Origin: Pomphorhynchus laevis
Lineage: Eukaryota; Acanthocephala; Palaeacanthocephala; Echinorhynchida; Pomphorhynchidae
Assembly (NCBI GenBank): GCA_012934845.2
Contig: WNNJ02000199.1
Span: 310,001 to 374,000, forward strand
Length of the DNA stretch: 64,000 bases
Direction of reading: 5' to 3'
Numbering within the stretch: the stretch's first letter is position 1; each line of letters opens with the position of its first letter. Below the pieces are notes generated by a model that saw only the letters and a program-made list of their open reading frames with translations, was not told the DNA's origin and ran no database searches. Both the position numbers and the translations under genes were made by a program. Below, in pieces: positions 1 to 11,499 of this stretch.

Positions 1-250
1 GAGTTTGCTGATTCTGGAATGCCTTTACCTTTATAAAGTACTTTGATAATACCATCTCTCAAACAATCTGTAAATGAAGCACCTAATATAATAAAATTAA
101 AGAAATACGTCCAAAAATGAGCAAGAGGATATAAAGATTGTTTAATTTGCTCGACACAAAGAAGATCCGATCCTGAAGCTTTACGAGGCGCCATATTGCG
201 AAGAGCTATCGTTCAGTGAATTTATTAGGATTGATAACAACTCCACAAAG
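1..250 (-). pseudogene. LINE reverse transcriptase fragment cut by window edge
   Basis: Read on the minus strand, an open frame starts with an ATG at 194-192 and runs off the window at base 1 (about 64 codons). It contains KASGSD followed about 40 residues later by LRDGIIKVLYKGKG. This is the layout of the early RT region of non-LTR retrotransposons, where a conserved GPDG-like block precedes a W(R/K)xGxI...LYKGKG block. The sequence upstream, to about 250, keeps weak similarity in a broken frame. The clade cannot be fixed from so short a piece. No other gene is visible between 250 and 455. Confidence 0.5.
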
Positions 251-455
251 TCGATCGTAAAATAATAAGGAAACGTGTGCAAAGCATTTAAAGAGGATAA
301 TGCGAGAACATCGATGATTCTTATTAACGGAGAGCGTCCATGGTTTCTTTGAAGCTATTTCAAAAGCCTTATTTCGTCATTTAGCTTGACACTTTATCTA
401 AATTTCTCTATTAATGTACAATACTCCCTATCTATAGAGTATATCTATTATATCT

Positions 456-878
456 AGACAAAGAGAATGTATTCTTCCTTGTCGACAATTTCTCCTAGTA
501 ACTTCAATGGGGAATCTTGCATAGTGATATACAATGCGATACATAAAACAAATGTCTAGAAACACGAGGCGACAAAATATTGATATGTGCTCATATTGGT
601 ATGTGTTTCATCAGTTGCATTTCTATGTACGAAAGATGAAATGTCAAAGTATGAACGCATACTACAAGTGTCACACACTTATCTCCTAGCCTAAGGATTC
701 TTCATTATGAGCAGCGGCTCTTTCATCTTGGATTGAGTTTCATATTTTGTCGCCTCGTGTTTCTAGACATGTGTCCTATGTATTGCATCGTATATCAGTA
801 TGTAAGATTCCCCATTGAAGTTACTAGGAGAAATTGTCGACAAAGAAGAATACATTCTCTTTGTCTAGATATTTTGGA
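456..878. repeat. Inverted duplication of a LINE segment
   Basis: Bases about 456-592 and 738-878 are near-perfect reverse complements of one another. Shared blocks include the region around the CTAGACAAAGAGAATG motif and the one around TTTGTCGCCTCGTGTTTC. The plus-strand arm belongs to the LINE 3' fragment at 601-1140; the left arm is an inverted extra copy of part of it. This could come from an aberrant reverse-transcription event or a later inverted duplication. Confidence 0.7.
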
Positions 879-1140
879 CCATGGAAAATTATCTAAAAAA
901 TTTAGACTTTCCCACCGAGCGTGTAACTTATGGAAGAATGATTTACCCCCTTCCGTTGTGAATGCTGCGAGCTTTCTGAATTTACGAAAAATGCTGAAGA
1001 GTTGGTTAATGAAGCCGGATGTGGTAGGTCGAATCGAGGCGTTCTATAAATGACCTTTTTCTCTTTTTTTTATTTTTTTTATTGCCGTGATCGAGCAAAA
1101 CAACCTTGTGGCTAATGCTCTGTATGTAATAATAAATTAT
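601..1140 (+). mobile_element. CR1-like LINE, 3' end fragment
   Basis: The open frame at 733-1053 ends with a block containing FRLSHRACNLWKNDLP and then SFLNLRKMLKSWL. CR1/Jockey-type RT proteins end with such a block (F..R..N.WN.LP..VV.A.S...FK..L). Upstream, 680-735 reads as the 'YEQRL..LGL' segment that normally precedes it. A TAATAATAAA-rich tail follows at 1125-1145. The element is heavily 5'-truncated and its frame is not continuous. Confidence 0.6.
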
Positions 1141-1256
1141 TAATAATATTTTTCGAAAGAAATGTATTCGTACAAAAATATAAACTAATAAGTTAGTGTT
1201 AAGTTGCTGCGTCTATTTATGCCATGATGTCTATAATGGCATAAAGTAGCACACGA

Positions 1257-1905
1257 TATTAGGCCAAAATCTGCAATTAAACAAAATCATGATTTTGTTA
1301 CTCTCGAAATTAGTTGTGAATCAGCGGATAGTGAAATATGGACAATTGTGAATGTCCCTGGGTCTTCGAGAAGTAAAATTAAAACAACGCCGCTTTATGT
1401 GGTTTCTGCACGGCTGCTAAATTAACATTACTATTCAACGTCAACTCAAAGGATCGGCAAACAAGTGCATCTATATCGAAAAATGTGATTGAACCTGTAT
1501 TGGCGCATGCAATACCAAATAATCAGTCTCGTGATTTGTCTGCAGAATTTGATGCGCCTGCGTGTGTCTGCTTGGATACAGTTGTACCTACTCTCTTCCG
1601 TTGTAGTAATGAATGTGATAATGTTGATGACTGTCAATCTCAAACAATTGAAAACGACAAGACGCGATCTTTATTGCTGGATATTAAATCTCAATGCGTT
1701 TCTTCAGGCAACCAAACTCCAACTAGAGACAAGGATCGATGAATATTTATAAATACTAAATCTCAAAACATTGTATCAAACTATAAACATTTCAATAATA
1801 ATCGTCTTAGATCTGACCCTTCCTATAATGTGTTATTCAGTGGTATACCTGAATCAAATGCTGAAAATTCTCAGGCCCGTGCGAATGATGACGGTAAAGC
1901 TGTAC
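1257..1905 (+). pseudogene. LINE-B type ORF1 remnant (zinc motif plus RRM-like block)
   Basis: Around 1310-1420 the translation resembles the Cys-rich N-terminus of the better preserved ORF1 at 40,549-40,277 (minus): a W-T-x-V block followed by LCGFCTAA, matching the C-x2-C half of that zinc motif. Bases 1485-1742 are an open stretch. Around 1800-1870 a block reading SDPSYNVLFSGIPES corresponds to the segment at 13,605 and to the RNA-binding part of CR1-like ORF1 proteins. Several stops and shifts break it. It abuts LINE-A2 at about 1905. Confidence 0.5.
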
Positions 1906-4900
1906 ATCCCTTACGTCCTTCTTCCTATTCCTCCCCACATCTATATACTTCTCATACTTCTCTCTTCGCTTAACGTACTCCATACTCTACTTCCCCGTAT
2001 CACTTCTCAATAATTTACATCCTTCCGTCAAAATCATCTCCAGTAACATCTCCGATCAACCGATTCAACACTCCACTTCTGTCACACATGCTCCAAAATA
2101 TCTTAAATCTTCACTTAGTACCCCTGTCATTACCACTTCTAGCTGATATTCTGCCTCTACTCCTACCAGGTCTGTCTGTCCACCACATCCACGTAATCGT
2201 TTTCCTTCCCGCGATCGCTGTGCTATCATATCTAACTTGAAGCCTCTCGAATCTGCTTCTCCACAATCTCGCCTCGATGATGATGTATCTGCTTCCAGGT
2301 CTATCCCAGCAGCAATTCTTTCTGATGATAATCCATCCCTCTTCAATAATATCGCTTATGTATTTTTGATTCGTTTAAACAAATCCACTAAATCCAGTCA
2401 TCTCAGACCTCCACTCCTAAAAATCGTTTTATGACATAGTTCAATACTTCCTTGGTACTCTCCCAACGTTTTAAACTTCTTACTACTTCATATACTTGTC
2501 GTATCTATCCTGACCGCCCCCTTCTGATATTGCCTAACTCAATTAAGCTCGCATTGAGAAACATCGACGTGAAACACACGGCGAGTCATCCTTATCAATC
2601 CTTCAAATCAACTGAAATTTTCACGTTGTACACACAAGGCCAAAAATTCGATGGCGTCCCATCTCTTCCCCTTGTCTTCTTCACTAGTCGATCTCGCTTC
2701 TAAGCATACTTTTCGTCTTAATCTTTTCAACACTCGCTTCATTATTCATAAAGCTTATATGCTCCTTAATATATTCGATTAATTATCTATTAATATTCTC
2801 TGCATTACCGAATCCTGGCACTCTGACTCTGACGATCTTGCTATTTGTTGTCTATACCGCCCTGGTTGTTCTCTAGTTGAATCAGCTCATCCAATTGTCT
2901 CTCTAACATCTACTGCTTCTAACTATGGCGGTATTGCTGCCATTGCTCGTCACCCAACGTCTTTGCGTTAAATTAACGCTAACATCCATTACACTTCGTT
3001 CGAATTACTCATATGCAGATTATCAACTCATTTCCCTATGAAACTTGTGATTATATACCGTCCAGGCTCAGCCGCCCCTCACGTATGTTCTTTAACGACC
3101 TTGCCGATCTTATTTATGACTGTTCATTGTCCTATACTCCTACTTTTGTTCTCGGTGACTTTAACATTCGTCTTGATCGCCCGGCTGACTCTGACTCTAT
3201 CGCTCTAACTTACTATTTTTCTGATGTTAACTATAAATTACTTTAAACTAACCCCACTCATATTCTTGGCGGTGCTTTCGACATCATTGTTGTTCCCAAC
3301 TGCTTCAATAAATATACCTTGTCAATTACTGATCTTGGTTTATCCGATCATTTCCTCGTCACTCTTACTCGTCCCTATCCCCATCATTCTTCTCCACCTC
3401 CAACATTAGCTACTCCAAGCCGACATTGGAGACTTCTCGATATCCCTATTTTCATTACTGTATTACTTAATTCTTCACTCTTTTCACTTCCACTTAACTA
3501 TCTTTCTTCCTATGATCTCTGCCTTCTGTTTGGTACTTAACTTACGTCGATCCTCAATCACCTTCTGCCCATTCGACTTCGACGTTTTTAGCGCTTGCGC
3601 CATGCTCCCTGGTTCGATTTCGACTGTAGTCTTTTAAGGCGTCGACTCCGTCACTCTTTTCGTGTGTTTAATCGTTTTCCTAAACATTCTCCAATCACAC
3701 TCACTCCAAATTTCCATGCTTCCTATCTTTCTCTCCGCTGTTCCCATATCATTCTTATGCATACTAAGCGTACTTTTTTTGGCGAAATCAACTCGAGTCC
3801 TGTTCCAACTCTAAATCTCACAGAAAAATCTTAAACTGGATTCTTTCAAGATCACCTACCCCTTGTAACAAAAGTCCTGATGAATTTTCTTCTTATCTAC
3901 AATCTAAGCTATCTAATTTACTTTATCTTCTACTCATATGCCCCTTGTATCCTCTCTTCTCTTTGAATACTTCCCTCCTAGAGCTATTCCACATTCTTCC
4001 CGTTTCGTCTGATAAAGTTTATTCGATTCTTCTTTCATTAGCTAATAAATAATATCCTTCTGACCCAATTCCAACTCACGTGCTTAAAAATATCTGCTTA
4101 TTTATCTCACCCTTCCTAAGCACATTGTTCAACTTGTCTATTCGTAGCCGCACATTTCCTTCCAACTGTAAATGCGCCACTGTTCGTCCTCTCTACAAAA
4201 AGCAATCTCTTGACCCCTCACTGCCATCTTCGTGCCGTATTATCTCACTTCTCTCAACCCTCTCCAAACTCCTTAAGCGTCTTGTTCTTAATCAAGTTAA
4301 TGCATACCTATTTTTCTTCAAATTGTTTCCTCTCTTCCAAGCTGCTTTTCGCTCTAATCAGTACTGAAATTGTATGTCTTAAAGTGTATAACGACTTACT
4401 CATATCGCGCAGTCAAAAATTATGTAGTGTCATAGTTTCTATTGATCTCTCATCTGCTTTTGACATCGTCGATCACTCGATTCTTCTCCATCGTGTTCGT
4501 CATGATTATGGCTTCTCTTTACCCACTGTAGTTTGGTTTTTTATATCCATCAAACCGTACTTTCGCGTGTGTTCTAACTCTTCTCTTTCCCATCCTTCTA
4601 TCCCGTCCGGTGTTCCACAAGGCTCCGTATTAGGCTTTTTGCTATTCTCTATTCTTCTCGGTGATTTGTTTTCTATTTCTTTTACATTTGACTTCCATGT
4701 TATGCAATATGCTGACGATATTATCATCTATGATCATGCACCTGCATATCGTATTCATGATCTTACTGTTTCTGCTTCCAACTGTCTTGCCTCAATTTTC
4801 AATCATCCTTCTCTGAATCCTAATAAATCCAAAATAATGTGGATCCGTCCTCGACGTCCCAGCTTAGAACTTCTTTCCGTATCATTAAATTCTACAATTA

Positions 4901-5600
4901 TTCCTATCGTTGACAATCTTGTTTTCTTAGGCTTCCATTTCGACAATCAAATTTCACTTAAACCTTTCGTTAGAGATAAAGTACGCTCATTTATCTTGAT
5001 TATCAGCAACCTCCGTCAAATTCGTAGATTGATCGATTTCCTTTCATGTATGGCTCTCATATCTTCTCTCATGTTCTCACGACTTGATTATTGTCTTAGA
5101 TTATTTTCCAACTCACCTAAATCCACTCTTCTTCCACTACAACGCATTGTATACGCAGCCGTCCGAATTCTCCTCCGTCTTCGTCGTTTTGATCATAAAT
5201 CTCATTATCTTGTTTCTCTCGATTTGCCTACCGTTTATTCTCGTGTTCAAATTCGTCTTCTCATTGATTTTCGCCTTGTAACTTTTCATACTCATTCATT
5301 TATCAACCTTCCTTTTCTCGACAAGTATCGTCCTGATTATTATTTGCGTTCCCGTAATTCCCTTCTTTAAATGTCCCAAACTACTTCACCTCTTTTGGCT
5401 TCCCCTCTTTCTTTGTGACTTATTCTCTCTCGTAGAATCATTTGCCAATTCATATACGCCAATCAACCTCAATGCCGTGTTTCAAACGCCAAATCCGGTT
5501 TCTTTAAACATTTTAAGAAATTTATCTATATGACGTTTGATGTTTTTTAATTAGTGTACTTGTAATTGTCGCCAGGATTGAATGTTCAAGTCCATCATTT
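1905..5600 (+). mobile_element. LINE-A2, degenerate near-full copy
   Basis: The copy parallels the LINE-A2 at 36.2-40.75 kb. ORF1 C-terminal half lies at about 1905-2690 (frame broken). EN lies at about 2700-3640 with FVLGDFNIRLDRP and LGLSDHFLVTL. RT lies at about 3960-5380 with IDLSSAFDIVDHSILL, SGVPQGSVLG, and the catalytic MQYADDIIIY at about 4700-4730. The longest open piece is 4210-5370. Many stops and shifts are spread through it, so it is an old copy. The 3' part, to about 5600, matches the A2 C-terminus (LPIYANQ-like) but lacks a clean tail. Confidence 0.8.
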
Positions 5601-5869
5601 CGTCAGATAGATGATGGGCCGATCGTAATCCACGGATACATAACAATAACAATGTAATATGTTTTTTGAGGGCCATTTGAGGGAACCTAATAATGTGGCA
5701 TTTATAATGATAAATTTTCTTCACTTAAAAAGATGTCATTCTTTCATAAATATTCACGAAAGTGGATCTGGCAGATCGAAGAATCATGGAAGCTGATCGT
5801 GCCATTAAAAATCCGAAACATGATCTGAAGTATTCAATGCAAGTATTGTAGGGTCGTTGAGTTTTCAAT

Positions 5870-6312
5870 GCCTGTAATTAGGCTATTCGTCTAAAGATAA
5901 TGGTGCTTTATTAATTATCGCCCTATTACATGTTACAATCAATGGATAAAATTTCGCGTCTTTGACCTTTGATTTACGTTCACCATATTTTGCTATTTTA
6001 CGACTTGAGTGGTAGCTAAAGTGCGACTGAGGATCTTCAGAGCAATACGACAGAGAAAATTGTTGAACGTGCATATGTCTACAAGAGACCGCTCTTTCGA
6101 ATTACCAAATAACACCCAACATTCAATATTTAATCGCGCGTTCCTATCTCTTGTGGTCATTTTTTAAAATTTCATGAGTCGGGTTAGCACTCGATACGAG
6201 CTCAATTGCTACAGATGATGTTAACTCCGATAGTATTTTGCCACAAAATTTCGAAGTAAATTATGCCTTATTGTTGAAAATCCACATGCCTGACATGATA
6301 GACAATTTAAAT
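5870..6312 (-). pseudogene. RLE-LINE C-terminal fragment (distal part)
   Basis: On the minus strand about 6310-5880 reads LSCQACGFSTIRHNLLRNF, then NARLNI...RSLVDICTFN, then SRKIAKYGERKSKVKDAKF. These are the zinc-knuckle end, the putative restriction-like nuclease core and the downstream conserved block seen at equivalent places in the intact RLE-LINE at 33.5-36.2 kb. The more N-terminal part of the same copy is at 7445-7078, so a Penelope-like fragment (6312-7078) appears to have landed inside it. Frames are broken. Confidence 0.65.
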
Positions 6313-7078
6313 CAGCTAACTGAGTCTACGTATTTAATATAATTATAAAATAAACAAAACATAATAATGCTAAATCAAAATTTAATAATTAAATAATAAA
6401 ATTAATAATTGTTTTTAGATTTTCTATAATTTAAATCAAGTTAAAAAAAAAAATGAAATTTAAAATAAACGTCATTTTTATGAATTGACTAATAAATAAC
6501 AGACGTTGTATCAGAATAAGAATTAGAGGTCATCAGGAGGAACTGCTATGCTATCAGGTTTCGGCCCCTAACTCCTCTACCCAACATAGCAGCGGGGCCA
6601 AATACATGCTAATGATGTATTTCCTCTGAAATAACTATCTAGTATCTTATTCTAATACAAAGTATATTATTTATTATCCATCCATAAAAATTTGCCACTT
6701 AAGAGTTTAAATTTATTCTTTATATTATTGTGTTGATTTATATATTTTACTATTTTCTGCTTGATGTTATTTTTATAGTAACCTAGTTTAAAATATGTAT
6801 CTATTAAATTATTTAAATGATTTTGAAGAAAGCCAATATCATTACATATTGTTGCAATTCTTAAAATTTCATTATTTAATGTATTATATTTTATATTATA
6901 TGGTATGCATGAATGCTCATGCAAAAATATGTTTCTTGTAAATTTAAATATGTCATCTTTACGATATAAATTAATAGTAGTTTTAGTTAATGTTAATTTA
7001 ATGCTCATATCTAGATATACACCTTCTTTATTATTAATATTGGTTTTGTTAAGAATGAGGCTTTCTGGATAAATGTCT
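6312..7078 (-). mobile_element. Penelope-like RT fragment with 3' repeat region
   Basis: The minus-strand open frame 7008-6667 (113 aa) encodes a YLDMSIKLTLT-type block followed by a Lys/Asn-rich C-terminus ending FLWMDNK. The same protein block occurs at 53.07-52.81 kb. After the stop comes a repeat found many times in the window: TTGGCCCCGCTGCTATG, a GGGGCCGAAACCTGATAG stretch, and TTATTTATTAGTCAATTCAT. Because it directly follows the RT here, I read it as the element's 3' region. Assignment to PLEs rests on the RT (PMG and Y-I-N/D-D-I type motifs seen at 53.2-52.9 kb) and is moderate. The copy is broken. Confidence 0.55.
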
Positions 7079-7445
7079 CAGATCGATATTTTGACCACAT
7101 GTGTGTGTGCATGTCGGATTTTTTGGGGATCCCAACCATATCTAACAGCAAGTGCGTCTTTGAACTGTCCAAGATATTGTTTTAACATATATATAGGTTT
7201 AGCTGATAACAAATTTGAAGTTCTTGGTAAGGTTAGATAACTTAGTGAATATGAATCTGTCAAAATTTGTAGATCTTTAATTTTTACAATATTATTTTGA
7301 CAATTTTCAGATCATCGATACCCTGCTATTGCAAGAGAGAAATGCACATTTCTCTTGAGTCAGAAAAGTTACCCTCTGGTTCGACCATAGGGTCTAGGAT
7401 TCCTAATCCTCCTTGACTTTGAGGTAAGGTAAAAAGTTGTATTTG
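7078..7445 (-). pseudogene. RLE-LINE fragment (RT C-terminal connector)
   Basis: Reading minus from 7445, a block LPQSQGGLGILDP matches the (S/L)P...GG(I/L)GI.(N/D)P segment of the RLE-LINEs at 19.9-22.3 and 33.5-36.2 kb. The frame at 7263-7078 contains FKDALAVRYGWDP, matching the F(R/Q)D(G/A)..(A/C)RY.. block before the zinc knuckle. It is continuous in element order with 6312-5870, which supports one copy split by the insertion between them. Confidence 0.65.
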
Positions 7446-7468
7446 AAGGTCCGATATTTCTAAAAAAT

Positions 7469-8460
7469 ATTTATTTTTACGTGGCAAATGCGCGCCAGCG
7501 CACGCTTACATGACCACGAAATGAGGCGGCATCTGAATGCAATAAGGGAGGTAGAGCGGAGGAGGTCGAGTGGGGCGGCGACGAGGAAGGATCGGAGATC
7601 GTAGTTGTTAGAGTAATTGAAAACGTAGAGTAAGAGGGAATTATGGGAACACATTGATAGAGAGAGGTTGGACGAGTGTCGTCTAAGAAAGGAAGGTTGA
7701 TGAACTATTGTGAGGCGACAGCGATGAGACGAAAATTTACGATAAGAAGGCGGAGTTGTATGCGGATATGAATGGTGGGCCAAAGAGTTGGGCAATATAT
7801 GTGGATGTGTGGTCAAAGCGACGGAGACGTAGGAGCACTCGAATTGCTGAGTTGATGATGCGTTGTAGGGGATAGGATGATGGATTTTGGAGAATTGGCG
7901 AAGCAGAGACGGTCATCTATTTTAGGGAAGAGAAGCGATGAAAGAAGATACATACATGAACGGAAGTCGATAAGGGGGCAGATACGGCGAATGTCACGGA
8001 TAATTAAGTTTTACGAGTGGACCTTGTCGCGGACGAAGGATTTGAGGGAACTGTGATCATCGAAATGGAATCCTAAGAAAGTGTGATTGTGGACTATGTG
8101 GATGATTGATAAGGTGAAATATACAGGGGGCGAAATGTTAGGTTGACGGGGTAGGATCCACATTATTGGGGACTGGTCTTGGTTTAGAACGAGATGAAGA
8201 TGGGAGAGACGTTTGTAGATAGAAGAAAGACAGTTGGAGGCAGAAATGGCGATATCGTGTATGCGATGGGCAAGTGCATTATCAAAGATAATGATGTCAT
8301 CTGTGTATTGTATGACATTAACGGAGTAAGGTTTGATAAAGGGAGAGAGATCGCCAAGAAGAGAGAAAATCGGGGGACCCAGGACTGAACCTTGCTGAAC
8401 ATCTCAGAAAATAGGGATAATAGGAGAGGATGATGAATTTGAACTGACGTGAGAAGAACG
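7469..8460 (-). mobile_element. LINE-A1, 3' half (minus)
   Basis: The copy begins with the LINE-A1 3' tail read in reverse (ACGTGGCAAATGCGCGCC and the TGACCAC that follows). It then runs back through the RT C-terminus to the GVPQGSVLG region. Compared with the copy at 27.9-31.3 kb it is collinear but carries indels and stops. It ends abruptly at about 8460, where the sequence flips to a plus-strand LINE-A1 end. Confidence 0.75.
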
Positions 8461-8461
8461 T

Positions 8462-8682
8462 TCCCACAACTACGGTCTCCGATCCTTCCTCGTCGCCGCC
8501 TCACTCGCCTGGAATCAACTCCCTCTCGACGTCCGCCGCGCTCCCTCCTTTATCACATTCAAACACCTCCTCCGTTCACACCTTCTCGACACCTGATTCA
8601 CAGTCTTGTTTTGTTGTGGTCATGTAAGCGTGCGCTGGCACGCATTTGCCACGTTAAAATAAATCCTTTTTGTTAAACCTTG
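8462..8682 (+). mobile_element. LINE-A1, extreme 3' end (plus)
   Basis: The sequence from TACGGTCTCCGATCCTTCC to the GCGTGCGCTGGCACGC hairpin tail and AAATAAAT matches 31,133-31,330 of the best LINE-A1 with few differences. Only the last 220 bases are present, head-to-head with the 7469-8460 copy. Confidence 0.8.
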
Positions 8683-8685
8683 CTA

Positions 8686-9745
8686 CGGAGGATGAAGAAA
8701 ATGGAAGAAAACAAGGAAGTAATGATTTTATGCTGCCAGAAAGAGTAGCGTTTGGTACGTAGTAGGTTAAGATGAGATCAGCGAAGATCAAGAGATGAAT
8801 CACGATGATACGAAATGAGCGAGCGGATATCACGTCCAAGAGAGCGGTGATAGACTCTCAAAGCATTACGGGTTCGACGCTTTTAGCGTAGTCACTGGAT
8901 GTCGAAACATTTGGCACGGTGCAAGCGACGATGATGGCAAGGCTTGAAGGGTAAGAGAAGATCGAGAGTTGATGTGAGTTTAGAGTCGAAAAGAAAATCG
9001 ATACAGTGAGAAAAGGAACATGTTATTGTGTGAGAGGATTGATACGATTTAAGTAAGATGGAGTTGAGAGGAGAGAGATCATGATTTCTAAAAGGCTGAC
9101 GCACGATTATAGATATATGACGCAGTGTATCGGTGAAATGAGATCAACTGTGACGATAAAGTGATCGGATAGAACAGAATCGGAGATGGACAGTTATGCA
9201 TATGTAGAAAAACGATCGGGGACAGCGATGATGTCGAGTACCCCGCCAATTATATAAAAAAACGAATTATTTTTTACGTGGCAAATGCGTGCTGGCGCAC
9301 GCTTACATGATCACAACGACAAAAATCTAAATCATGTTTCGAGGATATGTGTTTTGACAGTGGATATTAGTGTGTAGTCGTAGTTGGATAGAATGTTGAT
9401 GAACCGGAGGGAATCAGTAGAAGAAGGGCGGTCGAGATGGATTTTAAAGTCGCCAATAACGAGTGAAGAGATTGAGGACAAAGATAAGTGGAACAGGAGG
9501 TCAGCGAGTTCGGTAAAAAATAAGAAGGTTGGAGCTAATGAACCAGGACGGTATACAATGACGATATCCTTAATGATCGGTCTAAAAGAACGACAAGTGA
9601 CCATTTTAAAGGAGTAACGACTGAGAGGATGATTTTGCGAAGAGACGCGCAGTGACGGGTCAATGCGACAATGCCGCCATGCTTAGAGAATTTAGAAGTG
9701 GATGAGCTGAGGAGGCTGGCGGATTCAACTAGTGAGCAACCGGCT
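8686..9745 (-). mobile_element. LINE-A1 middle part with a second LINE-A1 tail inserted
   Basis: Minus strand 9745-9350 covers EN (IVYRPGS, LVIGDFKIHLDRP, ending at THIL). The same copy resumes at 9245 (GGVLDII) and continues to 8686 through the EN-RT linker. Between them, 9262-9347 is only the LINE-A1 3' tail in the minus orientation (ACGTGGCAAATGCGTGC then CTTACATGA). That makes it an extremely short secondary insertion. The host copy is 5'-truncated at AGCSLVESA, where it joins Penelope-like RT sequence. Confidence 0.75.
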
Positions 9746-11483
9746 TCAGCCATTCCGCCTCTTAGCACAACAAAAATATCGTCTGCATACCTGAGCCAAG
9801 TTAACGGCTGGTTTTGGTAGGCTGCTAAGCTTCTCTCTTCTAGGTCACCCATAAAGAGTTCAGCCAATGTGAGAGCCAATGGAGAACCCATGGCACACAA
9901 CCCCAAATCTGTTGATAGAACTTCCCGTTAAAGCTAAAATCTGTCTCTACAGCTGCCTTCAGAATCTCTTTAAAGTATCAATATTATTGGGATCTGACCA
10001 TGGACTGGGAACGTACTTAGCTGCTTGTGCTACTGATTCCTTAATCGGAATATTTGTGAAGAGATACGACGTTTAAGCTAAAAACAGTATGTTCACTTGA
10101 AATTGTAATGTCTTTAAGCTTGTTAACAAACTCGGAGCTATTGGTGACTCTAGATTGTAAAATATTCACATAAGGGAATAGTAGTTTGTTTAAGAACCTA
10201 GCAAGCGGATGATTTAGTGAACCAGTCGTAGAAACGACATGATTCATTAGTGTGCCTGATTTGGGTATCTTAGGAAGACCGTAAAGTCTAGGTAGACGAC
10301 GAGTAGTTTAATATAGACGTTGATACCCAGCATTACTGATCAAGTCTCGATTTTTACAAACCTAAAATAAATAGATGAGCTCCTTAGACAACTGCGTTGT
10401 ACGGCCTGTCACTAATGGCATTAATGTCGACTGATCAGCTAAAATGTCTTCAACTTTTTCAGTATGAACACATCGATTCATAACTACAACGCAATTACCC
10501 TTATCAGCTTTTGTCACATGAATGCTATCGTCATCTTTCAAACTGCGCAAAGCTGCTACTTCTATCGTGGACAAAGAATCATTGTTATTTTCACGACGGG
10601 TTAAATGGCCTCCATTGAAAGTAACGGCTAAATACAAAGCTAAACCTCTCGTGAAGGCAGTGACTTTATCATTGGCGCCTAATGTCCTTTGAATATTAAC
10701 TGCTAATTTTCCACCTTTGCACGGGTTTCTAACTCAAAGCGTACGGACGAGGGAGGACGCAAACCAAATCCTAATCCTTTCGACAGAAGAGACATCTTAG
10801 ATGCGCTGAGAGAACGGTTAGAAATGCTAATGACATGAGACAACCGATCATTGTGTGTAGTAGCTGTATGCTCGTCTAGTGATGTGTGTTGAGAGTCAAG
10901 TGATACAGCAACCGGTAAATCAGTACTTGTTGTTCCAATGTTGGCCGCGGTCATCGGCTGACTCGTCGAAATTGTTGAGGGTTTTATAGTCTCTTAAATT
11001 TATTGCCGAGCCGAATGATCTTACGTGGAACCTCGAATTGGATGCGATGAAGACGGATCAGGTAAAACTAATCTTTATGGTCAGCTGCCAGAGTTTCTGA
11101 AATTCGGACGTTACATGTAAGAGTCAACGGTTCCAATCTGTTAAGACAGCAATATTTGTAACGTATTTTATCTTTGAGCAGTGCAAGAGAGCCTTGTTTG
11201 ATCACCCACCTGGCATGTGTTCGATTCGAAGACAAGCCACAGTATCTTAGTTTGGCAAACGTTGGTACAACTTGCTTAAATTTACATCTTTTCAGAAAAA
11301 TGATATCCTCCTTTATATATGCTTTCTGTGTTTTCGTCTTTAAACATTGCATGATCAGATTCCTCATATCCTTGCCATATGTTGTTTCGATAAGTTTGAA
11401 AGAGAGTCGAGGATGTCGGTCTACATTATTGTTGAAAGAAGAAAAGGCATCCGCCGGCAGAACATTATTGTTGTTAATATATG
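9745..11483 (-). mobile_element. Penelope-like element, 5' half (inverted)
   Basis: In order on the minus strand are: an N-terminal block (FLKRCKFKQVVPTFAKL, about 11,300); VTKADKGNCVVVMNR (about 10,530-10,490); STTGSLNHPLARFLNK (about 10,230); FSLNVVSLHKYSD (about 10,060); and CAMGSPLALTLAELFMGDLE followed by LRYADDIFVVL (about 9890-9755). This is the domain order of Penelope-type RTs, with the ADKGN block before the RT core, A-M-G-S-P-L and (Y/R)Y.DDIFVV. The element is broken. It stops just after the catalytic motif, where LINE-A1 joins. The rest of such a protein lies on the opposite strand from 11,500. Confidence 0.8.
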
Positions 11484-11499
11484 AATATGCAACACTCCA

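Noticed and set aside
6490-6620. Possible hammerhead in the Penelope-like 3' repeat (GAAACC ... CTGATGACCTC, also at 26.3-26.8 and 56.3-56.9 kb).
   Set aside because: The elements are in permuted order. Stem II would need a two-base bulge, stem III lacks a GUH cleavage triplet, and only four bases remain for stem I. Copies do not conserve the pairings.
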